Assembly: GCF_001553605.1 (NCBI RefSeq)
Contig: NZ_CP014229.1
Location: 62,001-126,000, forward strand
Length of the DNA stretch: 64,000 nt
Reading direction: 5' to 3'
From: Desulfovibrio fairfieldensis
GTDB lineage: Bacteria > Desulfobacterota > Desulfovibrionia > Desulfovibrionales > Desulfovibrionaceae
Position numbers and translations under genes: made by a program. The notes beneath the pieces were generated by a model that was given only the letters and a program-made list of their open reading frames with translations, did no database searches and was not told the DNA's origin. This document shows positions 26,268 to 34,857 of this stretch, one piece after another; the first letter of the stretch is position 1; every line of letters begins with the position of its first letter.

Positions 26268-27119
26268 ATGCAAAATCCACAAGAAGTCCAGCTTGCCGTC
26301 GAGGCGTTGCGCGCCGCCCTGCCCGATTCCGCCTTCGGGGCGGAAGCCCCTCTGGGTCTGATCCTGGGCACCGGCCTTTCGGGCCTGGCAGCCGCCCTGG
26401 CTGGCGACGCGGGCGGGGCCGGTCCCTGCGTGGCGCCCTTCGCGCAACTGCCCGGTTTTCCGCTGCCCGGCGTGGATTCGCATCACGGGGCCTTTGTTCT
26501 GGGCCGCCTGGGCGGGCGGCCGGTACTGGCCCAGCAGGGCCGCTGCCATCTGTATGAGGGCAGAAGCCCGGCCGAGGTCTGCATGGGCGTGCGGGTCATG
26601 GCCGGGCTGGGCGTGAAAACCCTGATCATCACCAATGCCGCCGGGGCGCTCAACCCGCTCTTTGAGGCCGGGGACCTGATGTGCATGGCCGACCAGATCA
26701 ACCATACCGGCGTTTCGCCGATCATGGGGCCCAATTGCGCGTCCTGGGGCGAGCGCTTTCCGGACATGAGCGCGGTTTTTGACCCGGAACTGCGGGCCCT
26801 GGCCCAAGAAACGGCGGAGCATCTGGGCATCCGCCTGGAGCGGGGCGTCTACATCGGAGTGCACGGGCCGGAAATGGAAACTCCGGCGGAAACCCGCATG
26901 TACCGCCAGTGGGGTGCCGACGCCGTGGGCATGAGCACCGTGCTGGAAGTGATTGCGGCGCGGCATCTGGGCATGCGCGTGCTGGGCTTTTCCTGCCTGT
27001 CCAACAAGAATTTGCCGGACTGCATGGCGCCCGCGCCCCTGGAGGAAATCATCGCCGTGGCCGGGCGCGCCGGGGCCAAACTGGACCGCCTGCTCAGGGC
27101 CTTGGTGACAAAACTTTGA
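26268..27119 (+). CDS. Purine nucleoside phosphorylase, trimeric type
   Basis: Splits purine nucleosides with phosphate to base and ribose-1-phosphate in purine salvage. It has 283 residues, normal for the trimeric PNP/MTAP family. Visible signatures are GRCHLYEG, ITNAAGALNP, HGPEMETPAETR and DAVGMSTVLE. The base-pocket segment reads SCLSNKNLPD. It is divergent from the carboxylase operon. Inosine/guanosine is the likely substrate, though methylthioadenosine cannot be excluded by eye. Confidence 0.88.
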   Translation: MQNPQEVQLAVEALRAALPDSAFGAEAPLGLILGTGLSGLAAALAGDAGGAGPCVAPFAQLPGFPLPGVDSHHGAFVLGRLGGRPVLAQQGRCHLYEGRSPAEVCMGVRVMAGLGVKTLIITNAAGALNPLFEAGDLMCMADQINHTGVSPIMGPNCASWGERFPDMSAVFDPELRALAQETAEHLGIRLERGVYIGVHGPEMETPAETRMYRQWGADAVGMSTVLEVIAARHLGMRVLGFSCLSNKNLPDCMAPAPLEEIIAVAGRAGAKLDRLLRALVTKL

Positions 27120-27278
27120 AAAATGCGTACAAAGCCTCTCCTTCAGGCTGATGACAAGCCCCGCTCCGCAGTGTTTGCGCCGCCGTCGGCGGCCTCTCTC
27201 CAGAGCGTTTGCACTGTTTTTTACGGCGGCCTTCCGGTTCGTCGCCGCCGTATCCTTTTCTAATCCAAGGCTTTTCCC

Positions 27279-29114
27279 ATGCAGCAGAATGATTCTCTCC
27301 GCAATGTTGCCATTATCGCCCACGTTGACCACGGCAAGACCACCCTGGTGGACGCCCTTTTCAAGCAGAGCGGCGTATTCCGCGCCGACCAGCGCGTGGA
27401 CGACCGCGTCATGGACAAAATGGATTTGGAGCGCGAACGCGGCATCACCATTGCCGCTAAGAACTGCGCCGTGCGCTGGAAGGGCGTGAAGATCAACATC
27501 ATCGACACGCCGGGCCACGCGGATTTCGGCGGCGAGGTGGAGCGTTCCCTGTCCATGGCCAGCGGAGCCATTCTGCTGGTGGACTCTTCCGAAGGCCCCT
27601 TGCCGCAGACTCGCTTCGTGCTGCGCAAAACCCTGGAAGCCGGTCTGCCCGTGGTGGTGGTCATCAACAAGATCGACCGCAAGGACGCCCGGCCGCAGGA
27701 AGTGCTCAATGAAATCTACGATCTGTTCATCGACCTGGGGGCCAGCGAGGAACAGCTGGAATTCCCCGTGCTCTACGCCATCGGTCGTTCGGGCGTGGCC
27801 ATGAACAATATCGACGACCCGCAGGAAGATCTTTCCCCGCTGTTCGAAGCCATTCTGACCAAAATTCCCGGCCCGGCCCACGATCCGGAGCAGCCCTTCC
27901 AGATGCTGGTGGCTGACCTGGATTACTCGGACTATCTTGGGCGGCTGGCCGTGGGCCGGATCATGCACGGCAAGGTTTTTGCCAAGGAATCCCTGGCCTG
28001 CATCGGCGAGGGCGGCGAAGCCCGGCCCCTGCGCGCCACCCGCCTTCAGGTCTATGACGGCCTTCAGCTCTCCGAGGTGGAGGAGGCCCGGCCCGGCGAC
28101 ATCGTGGTGCTGGCGGGCATTGAGGACGTGACCATCGGCGACACCATCTGCACCCGCGAGAGCCCGCGCGCCCTGCCGCGCATCCGCGTGGACGAGCCCA
28201 CCGTGGCCATGCGCTTCGGCATCAACACCTCGCCCCTGGCCGGGCGCGAAGGCAAACTTGTGCAGAGCCGGGCCATCCAGGACCGTCTGGTCAAGGAAAG
28301 CCTGCGCAACGTGGCCATCCGGGTGGAAGAGACGTCGGACCGTGACGCCTTTCTGGTCAAGGGCCGGGGCGAATTCCAGATGGCTATTCTCATTGAGACC
28401 ATGCGCCGCGAGGGTTTCGAGCTTTCCGTGGGGCGGCCGGAGGTGATCCTGAAAAAGGACGCCAACGGCAAGACCCTGGAGCCCATTGAGCATCTCTATG
28501 TGGACTGCGATGAAATCTTCATGGGCGTGGTCACGGACAAGCTGGCCCAGCGCAAGGGCCGCATGCTCAATTGCACCAACAACGGCACGGGCCGCGTGCG
28601 CCTGGAATTCTCCGTGCCCTCGCGCGGGCTCATCGGCTACCGCGACGAATTTCTCACGGACACCAAGGGCACGGGCATCATGAATTCCTATCTGGAAGGG
28701 TACGAGGAATGGCGCGGCGACTTCCCCACGCGTTTTTCCGGTTCCATCGTGGCGGACCGGCCCGGTTCAGCCGTGGCCTATGCCCTGTTCAATCTGGAAC
28801 CGCGCGGCACGCTCTTTGTGGAGCCCGGCGACCCGGTCTACGAGGGCATGATCGTGGGCGAGCACAACCGCGACAATGACATCGACGTCAACGCCACCAA
28901 GGAAAAGAAGCTCACCAACCTGCGCGCCGCGGGCAAGGATGAAAACGTCATCCTCACCCCGGTGAAGAAAATGACTCTGGAACATGCCCTGCACTTCGTG
29001 CGCGAGGACGAACTGGTGGAAGTGACGCCCCAGTCCCTTCGCCTGCGCAAGGTCGAGCTTTCGTCCCTGAAACGCTACCAGATAGCGGGCAAGGCCGCCA
29101 AGAGCAAGTCCTGA
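27279..29114 (+). CDS. typA: Translational GTPase TypA/BipA
   Basis: Ribosome-binding GTPase of the EF-G family involved in 50S assembly and stress adaptation. GTPase motifs are AHVDHGKT, the switch with ERGITIAAK, DTPGHADF and NKID. Domains II, III and V and the BipA-specific C-terminal domain follow, with 611 residues total (normal). The PNP gene ends 160 bp upstream and a terminator lies just downstream. Confidence 0.96.
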   Translation: MQQNDSLRNVAIIAHVDHGKTTLVDALFKQSGVFRADQRVDDRVMDKMDLERERGITIAAKNCAVRWKGVKINIIDTPGHADFGGEVERSLSMASGAILLVDSSEGPLPQTRFVLRKTLEAGLPVVVVINKIDRKDARPQEVLNEIYDLFIDLGASEEQLEFPVLYAIGRSGVAMNNIDDPQEDLSPLFEAILTKIPGPAHDPEQPFQMLVADLDYSDYLGRLAVGRIMHGKVFAKESLACIGEGGEARPLRATRLQVYDGLQLSEVEEARPGDIVVLAGIEDVTIGDTICTRESPRALPRIRVDEPTVAMRFGINTSPLAGREGKLVQSRAIQDRLVKESLRNVAIRVEETSDRDAFLVKGRGEFQMAILIETMRREGFELSVGRPEVILKKDANGKTLEPIEHLYVDCDEIFMGVVTDKLAQRKGRMLNCTNNGTGRVRLEFSVPSRGLIGYRDEFLTDTKGTGIMNSYLEGYEEWRGDFPTRFSGSIVADRPGSAVAYALFNLEPRGTLFVEPGDPVYEGMIVGEHNRDNDIDVNATKEKKLTNLRAAGKDENVILTPVKKMTLEHALHFVREDELVEVTPQSLRLRKVELSSLKRYQIAGKAAKSKS

Positions 29115-29165
29115 GCCGTTGGGCCCCAGGTAAGGGGAAACGGGCGGCGCGTTGGAGCATGAATC

Positions 29166-29200
29166 AGCGCCCTGTCGGCAAGTCCGGCGGGGCGCTTTTT
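29166..29200 (+). terminator. Rho-independent terminator after typA
   Basis: AGCGCCC pairs with GGGGCGCT across an internal GTCGG/CCGG region, followed by TTTTTG. It begins about 50 bp past the typA stop. Confidence 0.7.
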
Positions 29201-29234
29201 GTTTCCACGCCCCCTCCTTTGACGGAAGGGCCCT

Positions 29235-29323
29235 TGCTGAAAATATATTTTCAGTTAATACTATTTATAAATAAATAAAATAACGGCTGATGCCTCACCG
29301 TGCGCGGTGTTTGAGGAGATGCC
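29235..29323 (+). promoter_or_regulatory. AT-rich upstream region with an 18-bp palindrome
   Basis: CTGAAAATATATTTTCAG is a perfect palindrome near 29236. It is followed by TATTTATAAAT, a possible -10 region, in otherwise GC-rich surroundings. It precedes the lipoprotein gene at 29324 and could be an operator. Confidence 0.4.
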
Positions 29324-30358
29324 ATGCTGGGTCGCGAATGCCCTGGTGTGCGCCTGCGGGCGCTTCTTCCGTTTCTCGGGCTGCTTGTGTGCCTTTGTTC
29401 CGGCTGTTCCGGCGCGTGGGCGGCGCAACCGGCCCGTCCCGGCGAGCCTCTGGCGCGGGCCTTCAGCGAACTGTTTCAGGATGCCGACCGGATCACGCGC
29501 CTGGAAGCCTGTTTTCTTTCCGTGGGACTGCCCGAGCGGCCGGAGCACGTGCGGATTCTGCGGCAGAATCTGTCCACGGATGATCCTTTGGAGCGGATTG
29601 TCACGCTCTACGCCTTGGCGGCGATGACCCGCGCCCCGGAGGATGTGGACGCCTTTCTGGCTGCTTTCCCCGTGGACGCCGGACTGTTTTTGACGTTGCA
29701 AGATGCGGAATGGCGGCTTTCCTCCACGCTGGGTACAGGCATGGCGGATTTTCTGCTGCTCCTGGCGCATGAGCCGCGCACGCGCGACAGGGCACTGCCG
29801 CATCTGGCCCGGATCATCAGTAACAACGGCCCGGCGGAGACACTGGGCGAGGAGGCCCGCGACCCGCTGGTCAAGCCCTATCTCGACGCGCACGGGGACG
29901 CTCTGGTAGTGAAGGAAGGCCAGTGCGGAGAGCATGTGCCGGGAAAAATCTGCGAGGCCAAGATCAAGGCGCTCATGGGGAGCGACGACCTGGATTCCCG
30001 TATAGCGGCACTACTGATATACAGGTGCGGATCAAAGCCGGAAAAGCTGCGCCGACTGCGCGAAGAGCTTCAGCAAAAAAACATCAAGCCGGACGTGGGA
30101 CAGGCCATACTATTGCAACGGGCTGTGGACTATGAGGGTTTTCTGGAAAGTTTTCCCACGGACGGGGCCTCGGTGGAAGCCGCCCTGCGGACGGAAAAGC
30201 GTTTGTACAGACCGCCGTTTGACGGCATCGTACGCGCTTTCCTGCGTTGCCGTGAACCATTTGCCGGGGAGCCGCTCAGGGCCTTGCTGCGCTATGGCGA
30301 CGGCTGGCTTGAGACTGTCGAGCGGCACTATCTTCAGAGCCGTGTGAAGGGAGGATAG
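29324..30358 (+). CDS. Predicted periplasmic lipoprotein of unknown function
   Basis: Protein of 344 residues with a signal ending in LCSGCSG, so the Cys near residue 28 may be lipidated. The mature part is helical and carries scattered cysteines (for example GQCGEH and GKICEAK) and no recognised domain. A HEAT-like helical repeat layout is possible from its regular amphipathic helices. Its stop (TAG, 30356-30358) lies five bases before the ATG of the L,D-transpeptidase-like gene, so the two form a tight bicistron. An immunity or accessory role for that partner is inference. Confidence 0.6.
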   Translation: MLGRECPGVRLRALLPFLGLLVCLCSGCSGAWAAQPARPGEPLARAFSELFQDADRITRLEACFLSVGLPERPEHVRILRQNLSTDDPLERIVTLYALAAMTRAPEDVDAFLAAFPVDAGLFLTLQDAEWRLSSTLGTGMADFLLLLAHEPRTRDRALPHLARIISNNGPAETLGEEARDPLVKPYLDAHGDALVVKEGQCGEHVPGKICEAKIKALMGSDDLDSRIAALLIYRCGSKPEKLRRLREELQQKNIKPDVGQAILLQRAVDYEGFLESFPTDGASVEAALRTEKRLYRPPFDGIVRAFLRCREPFAGEPLRALLRYGDGWLETVERHYLQSRVKGG

Positions 30359-30363
30359 TGGTT

Positions 30364-30774
30364 ATGTGGAAATTCAACGGCAGCTTTCTGACCTCACCTG
30401 ACGGCATGAAGGTTTGGTCGGCCCGTAGTGGAGGAATTGCAGGTCATAGTCGGAACGTGACCTATGGGGCGGACGGATACGCCCAGCATTTGCCGGATGG
30501 TCCATATCATATCCTGCCGGTCAGGCATGGTGGTTGGATAAGTCAGGAGGAGATGAGAATCCCCGGACGTAATATTGGTTGGTTTGTGCCTCTTGAACCA
30601 TGCTTCCAAACCGATCGGGGCACGCCTGGAAAAGGTATGTTCGGTATCCATCCCGATGGCGGTCAGCCCGGCACTAACGGTTGCATTGGTGTTTTTTCCG
30701 GGGATTACGACGAACTGTTCAGTATGCTGACGGATCGCTCGCTGAGTAACTTATTGGAAGTGAAGTACTCCTGA
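30364..30774 (+). CDS. Tlde1/DUF2778-like L,D-transpeptidase-fold protein
   Basis: Small protein of 136 residues. It starts MWKFNGSFLTSPDG, then a YkuD-like core with GPYHI and the signature FGIHPDGGQPGTNGCIG. H96 and C107 would be the catalytic His and Cys, as in L,D-transpeptidases and in the Tlde1/DUF2778 peptidoglycan-attacking effectors. It has no signal peptide of its own. ATG at 30364 has GGGAGG nine bases upstream; a GTG at 30358 overlaps the previous stop. GC content looks lower than in its neighbours. Alternatives are a phage-type or housekeeping cell-wall enzyme. Confidence 0.6.
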   Translation: MWKFNGSFLTSPDGMKVWSARSGGIAGHSRNVTYGADGYAQHLPDGPYHILPVRHGGWISQEEMRIPGRNIGWFVPLEPCFQTDRGTPGKGMFGIHPDGGQPGTNGCIGVFSGDYDELFSMLTDRSLSNLLEVKYS

Positions 30775-30802
30775 TTGTCATGCTCATCTGCGGAGCGGTG
30801 GC

Positions 30803-32014
30803 TTACAGTTCCAGGCGCTCCACTCGTGCCCGCGCGGCCAGGGTTTCCGCATCCAGTTTGCTCATGGCGTCCAGCAGGAAGATCCGGTAAGAGCCGGTGC
30901 CCCCGTCCACGGCCCGCAGTTTTTCATAGGCCAGCTCGCCGCAGACGCCCATGGCGGCCATGGCGCAGACGCAGGCCCGCAGGGGCGCTTGCGGATTCGC
31001 GCCCAGATACGCGCCGGTCACGGCAGCGGACATGCAGCCCGTGCCCGTGATGCGCGCCATCATGGCATGGCCGTTGCGCACGGCCCAGGCCTCCCGGCTG
31101 TCCGCCACAATATCGATGGGCCCGCTGACCATGATCACCGCGCCGGTCAGCGCGGCCATTTTCCGGGCGCGCCGGGCGTTTTCCGCCAGGTTGTCCTCGG
31201 TGACCAGGCTCTCCGGACCGGCGTCCACACCCCTGGCGTCGGCCATGCCTCCGGCCAGGAAGCTGATTTCCGAATTGTTACCCTTGATGGCGGCGCAGCG
31301 GATCTCACGCAGCAGGCGCAGGGCCGTGTCGTTGCGGAAATCGGACGCGCCCGCGCCCACGGGATCAAAAACCACGGGCCTGCCCAGAAGGTTGGCCGTC
31401 TGACCGGCGTGGAGCATGGCCTGCACCGTGCGTTCGTTGAGCGTGCCCATGTTCAGCACCAGGGCCGAGCAGAGGCCCGTGATCTGCCCGGCCTCGCGGG
31501 CGTCGTCAGCCATGATCGGCGAAGCGCCCGCCGCCAGGGTGATGTTGGCGCAGTCATTGACCGTGACGTAATTTGTGATGAAATGCACAAGCGGGCTTGT
31601 TTGCCTTACGGCGCGCAGGGTTTCCGCAACGGCTTCCAGTGGCGGATTTTCCCGCTGACCGCTTGCGGATTCAAGGAGGTTTTGCCGCGGTCCGCCTTCC
31701 ACGAAGGGATTGCGCGCCTCCGGCACTTCCTGATGGATGACGATGGGGTCGGAAATCAGGCCGAAGGCGGCATCTTCCGGATAGGTGACCGCCAGTGAGG
31801 GATTGTCTCCGGCGTAGGCAAGGACGTCCTCCCGGCTTTCCCAGAATGTGCAGAGAAAGAAATGGGCGTAAGCGCCCTGGTCCACAACTGAAACAAAGGC
31901 CCCCCGGTTGCCGGGCAGGGCCAGGGCGTCTCTGACGCCGGTTTGTTCCAGATACTTCCGGAAAGCCGTCTTTGTTTCCAGCGGCGTCAAGCCGTGCCAG
32001 GTTCTGGCGATCAT
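30803..32014 (-). CDS. thiM: ABM-domain / hydroxyethylthiazole kinase fusion
   Basis: Protein of 403 residues. Residues 1-97 match a small antibiotic-biosynthesis-monooxygenase-like (ABM) domain, with MIARTWHGLTP, LPGNRGAFV, FFLCTFWES and YPEDAAF. Residues about 122-395 are ThiM, which phosphorylates hydroxyethylthiazole in thiamine salvage, with NYVTVNDCANITLAAGASP, DPVGAGAS and the ITGTGCMSA catalytic loop. ThiM alone is usually about 265 residues, so the front domain is an added fusion. I saw no TPP riboswitch upstream. It converges with the toxin-like pair. Confidence 0.85.
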   Translation of the reverse strand: MIARTWHGLTPLETKTAFRKYLEQTGVRDALALPGNRGAFVSVVDQGAYAHFFLCTFWESREDVLAYAGDNPSLAVTYPEDAAFGLISDPIVIHQEVPEARNPFVEGGPRQNLLESASGQRENPPLEAVAETLRAVRQTSPLVHFITNYVTVNDCANITLAAGASPIMADDAREAGQITGLCSALVLNMGTLNERTVQAMLHAGQTANLLGRPVVFDPVGAGASDFRNDTALRLLREIRCAAIKGNNSEISFLAGGMADARGVDAGPESLVTEDNLAENARRARKMAALTGAVIMVSGPIDIVADSREAWAVRNGHAMMARITGTGCMSAAVTGAYLGANPQAPLRACVCAMAAMGVCGELAYEKLRAVDGGTGSYRIFLLDAMSKLDAETLAARARVERLEL

Positions 32015-32051
32015 TCTTTCCGCACTCCTTTGCCCACGCCCGCGTCATGGG

Positions 32052-32087
32052 AAAGCCCCCGTCCCGCGAGCCGGAAACGGGGGCTTT
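32052..32087. terminator. Terminator-like hairpin between the DsrE-like gene and thiM
   Basis: AAAGCCCCCGT pairs with ACGGGGGCTTT across a 14-base loop. It lies just past the stop of the DsrE-like gene on the minus strand, so it would separate that transcript from thiM. Confidence 0.6.
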
Positions 32088-32109
32088 GTCTGTTGTGCAA
32101 CGTACCTTT

Positions 32110-32457
32110 TTAAGGTTTGATGTACGCAAAACCTTCGCGTTGCAGGCGCACCACTTCCACCAGACCGGCGGGCACCACCGAGCAGCCCGGCCAGAGGCGG
32201 GCATGGTCGATCTTGTTGTCCGCCAGGGCATTGGCGCAGAGCATGACGCGCACGCCCTGGGCCAGAAGCGGCGCGGCCAGTTCGCGCAGATCCGCGTGCC
32301 CGTCCGTGAACAGGATTACGGCGGGGCCGTTGGCAACCACGGCCAGTTGAAATTTTTCGCCGGGCAGGCCCTTGATGTAGTTGGCCGCGTTTTTCAGCAC
32401 CAGGCGCAGCATGGCGGGGTCGTTGCTGTCTATATGCAGGCAGAGATCATAATTCAT
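32110..32457 (-). CDS. DsrE/F-like small protein
   Basis: Soluble protein of 115 residues with the DsrE/F-like fold pattern: a strand-turn start MNYDLCLHID, FQLAVVANGPAVILF, then a central loop with VRVMLCANAL, where Cys could be the sulfur-carrying residue. Such proteins relay persulfides or act in unknown redox roles. The start is near a sensible ATG, and a hairpin follows the stop. Family membership is likely; function is not. Confidence 0.65.
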   Translation of the reverse strand: MNYDLCLHIDSNDPAMLRLVLKNAANYIKGLPGEKFQLAVVANGPAVILFTDGHADLRELAAPLLAQGVRVMLCANALADNKIDHARLWPGCSVVPAGLVEVVRLQREGFAYIKP

Positions 32458-32512
32458 AAGTATTCTCCAGATAGTTTCACGGTTCCGCGATATGGCGAAG
32501 CGGCAGTTACGC

Positions 32513-32694
32513 TAGGCTCAGCCCTCCTTAAAAGCGCCTGCTGCAAAGCCGCCTTTTTCCGTGCAGCTGCGTTGCAAAAAAGAAATTGACCTCGCGGTAT
32601 GTTCAATACAGCTTCGCCCAATTTCTCCTTTGCGCCTTACTGCCCGAAAAAATTCAGCTTTTCGCGGACGGCGTTTTAATGAGGGTTGAGCCTA
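32513..32694. mobile_element. 182-bp TA-flanked full-length palindromic element
   Basis: TAGGCTCAGCCCTCCTTAAA at the left end and TTTTAATGAGGGTTGAGCCTA at the right end are near-perfect inverted repeats of about 25 bp with TA at both borders. The complementarity continues inward (GCAAAGCCGCC... against ...GGCG, and GAAATTG against CAATTTC), so the whole segment can fold as one long imperfect hairpin. It lies between the divergent DsrE-like gene and tamA and could affect their promoters. Confidence 0.75.
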
Positions 32695-32802
32695 GCAAAG
32701 CGGCGCGGCTTTGCCAAGCGGGCGGGCGCTGCGGCGTTTTTTTCGCCCTCGTGTGAAACCCGGCTTGCGCGCGCTGACGCTCAAGCGTATATGGAATATA
32801 CT

Positions 32803-34857
32803 ATGCGTTGCGCATTCGTTACTCTTTTATGTTTTTTTCACGCCGTCGGCGGACGGCTTTTTTTTATCGACGCCCGGCCTCGCCCACGGGCCGGGCAGTC
32901 GGCGCGTGTTCTGATGCTGGCCGCCCTGCTGGTTCTGCCGGGCCTGCTCAACGGTTGCGGCCTGCTGGCCAGGAACGGCGATGCCGGGCCCGAGGCGGCG
33001 GACTCCGGACAGGGCGCTGAGCCGGACCCGGACTGGCAGGGCAAGCCCATTCCCTATGCCCTGCGCATTGAGGTGCGCGACGGGCCGTCCTCCCTGGAGG
33101 GCAAGATGAAGGCCGCCAGCCAGCTCGCCCAGCTCGCCAAGGAGCCGCCGGACAGCATGCTGGCCCTGGAACGCCGTGCCCGCGCCGATACGGAAACCGC
33201 GCTCAAGCTGCTCCATTCCCAATCCTATTATGACGGCAAGGCTTCTTTCAGCATGGACGAGGCCGCCTCCCCCGTGAAGGTGACCCTGCTGCTGGAACCG
33301 GGCCCGCGCTACACGCTGGGCCGGGCCGACGTGCGCTACGAACCCGCGCCCGTGGTGCCGGAATCCTTTAAGAACCGCAGCCGCGAAACGGGCTTCTGGG
33401 GCCTGGAGCGGGAGGTGCTGCCCCCGCCGTCCTTTCCGGCAAGCCTGCCCGGCGTGAACGTGGGGCAGCCGGTGACCGCCGACGCCATGCTGGCCGCCGT
33501 GGACGCCCTGCCGGAACGCTTCCGCCGCGAGGGCTATCCCCTGGCCAAGGTGGCCGACGCCCGCTATGCCCTGAACCGCGAGGCCCGCACGCTCAATGCC
33601 GATATCCTGGTCCGGACCGGACCGCCCGCGCTCATGGGGGCCATCCGCGTGCACGGCGCGCAGGATGTCAACGCCGAATACTTGCAACGGCTGACGCCCT
33701 GGACGCCGGGCGACGAGCCTTGGGACAGCGAATTGCTGGACGATTACGCCAATACCCTGCGCGGCCTGGGCCTGTTTCGCTCCGTGGAGGCGGCCCCGGC
33801 CGCGGCGGAACTGGAAAAAAGCGGCGAGGGAGACGGCGTGCCCGTGCTGCCCGCGGACATTACCGTGGCCGAAGCGCCCTTCCGTTCCATCAGCGGCAGC
33901 GCCCGCTATGACACGGATACGGGTCTGGGCCTGGAAGGCGTCTGGGAGCACCGCAATCTTTTCCACAACGGGGAAAAACTTACGGTCACCGCGCCTCTGG
34001 CCACGGAAATCCAGGGCATCAAGGCGGCTTTTGAAAAACCCGCCTTTCTGGTGCGCGAGCAGCGCCTGCTGGCCTCGGCCTCGGCCCTGCGCGAAGATAC
34101 CAGCGCCTACCGCAAAATGGCGGGCAACGCCTCGGCGGGCCTGGACCGGAAGCTGGCCCGCCAGTGGTGGGGCGGCGTCGGCGTGTTCATGGAAAGCGGT
34201 TCCCTCAAGGATAATGAGAACAGCGAGCACCCTTACGGCGTATTCAGCCCCCGCGTGAGCCTGCGGCGCGACAGCCGCAACAACGTGCTCAATCCCAGCA
34301 GCGGCTCGGAAATGGAAATCAAGCTCACGCCCTTCGGCGGCTTTTATCAGGAGTCGTTCAGCGCCATGGCCGGAAGCCTGGCGGCCAGCGTCTATTACGC
34401 GCCCATGCGCGACAAGACGGGCCGTCCCGACGACCGCCTGGTGCTGGCGGGCCGGGTGGAAGGCGGGGCCATGGCCGGTTCGCCGCTGCACAGCATCCCG
34501 TCAAGCATGCGCTATTACGCGGGCGGCGCGGGTTCGGTGCGCGGCTATGCCTATCAGGCCCTGGGGCCGCGCGACAGCAAGGACGACCCCCTGGGCGGGC
34601 GCTCCTACCAGATCGTCAATCTGGAGGCGCGCTTCAAAGTGACTGAAAACATCGGCCTGGTGCCTTTTCTGGACGGCGGCATGGTCTATACGGACGAGTT
34701 TCCGCGCATCATCGGCGACATGGATTGGGGCGTGGGCCTGGGTCTGCGCTATTACACGCCCATCGGGCCGGTACGCCTGGACGTGGCCACACCCCTGCGG
34801 CGCATTGACGGCGATCCGCCGGTGCAGGTCTATATCAGCATAGGGCAGTCCTTCTGA
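32803..34857 (+). CDS. tamA: TamA, outer-membrane BamA-family assembly factor
   Basis: Outer-membrane Omp85 protein that with TamB helps insert or transport envelope components. POTRA-like repeats occupy about residues 80-330, and a 16-strand barrel-type C-terminal half contains the RYYAGGAGSVRGY motif (VRGF/Y lid-lock segment) and ends in aromatic SIGQSF, a barrel signal. The start is uncertain: ATGs at 32791, 32803 and 32914 are in frame, and the last begins MLAALLVLPGLLNGC, a lipoprotein-like signal. The stop TGA overlaps the tamB ATG (TGATG). Confidence 0.82.
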   Translation: MRCAFVTLLCFFHAVGGRLFFIDARPRPRAGQSARVLMLAALLVLPGLLNGCGLLARNGDAGPEAADSGQGAEPDPDWQGKPIPYALRIEVRDGPSSLEGKMKAASQLAQLAKEPPDSMLALERRARADTETALKLLHSQSYYDGKASFSMDEAASPVKVTLLLEPGPRYTLGRADVRYEPAPVVPESFKNRSRETGFWGLEREVLPPPSFPASLPGVNVGQPVTADAMLAAVDALPERFRREGYPLAKVADARYALNREARTLNADILVRTGPPALMGAIRVHGAQDVNAEYLQRLTPWTPGDEPWDSELLDDYANTLRGLGLFRSVEAAPAAAELEKSGEGDGVPVLPADITVAEAPFRSISGSARYDTDTGLGLEGVWEHRNLFHNGEKLTVTAPLATEIQGIKAAFEKPAFLVREQRLLASASALREDTSAYRKMAGNASAGLDRKLARQWWGGVGVFMESGSLKDNENSEHPYGVFSPRVSLRRDSRNNVLNPSSGSEMEIKLTPFGGFYQESFSAMAGSLAASVYYAPMRDKTGRPDDRLVLAGRVEGGAMAGSPLHSIPSSMRYYAGGAGSVRGYAYQALGPRDSKDDPLGGRSYQIVNLEARFKVTENIGLVPFLDGGMVYTDEFPRIIGDMDWGVGLGLRYYTPIGPVRLDVATPLRRIDGDPPVQVYISIGQSF

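Noticed and set aside
29324-30774. Type VI secretion cluster around the Tlde1-like gene
   Set aside because: No VgrG, Hcp, PAAR or Tss gene is present within the window.
32015-32110. TPP riboswitch upstream of thiM
   Set aside because: No conserved CUGAGA or ACCUGAUCUGG-like core seen; only a terminator-type hairpin of the upstream gene.
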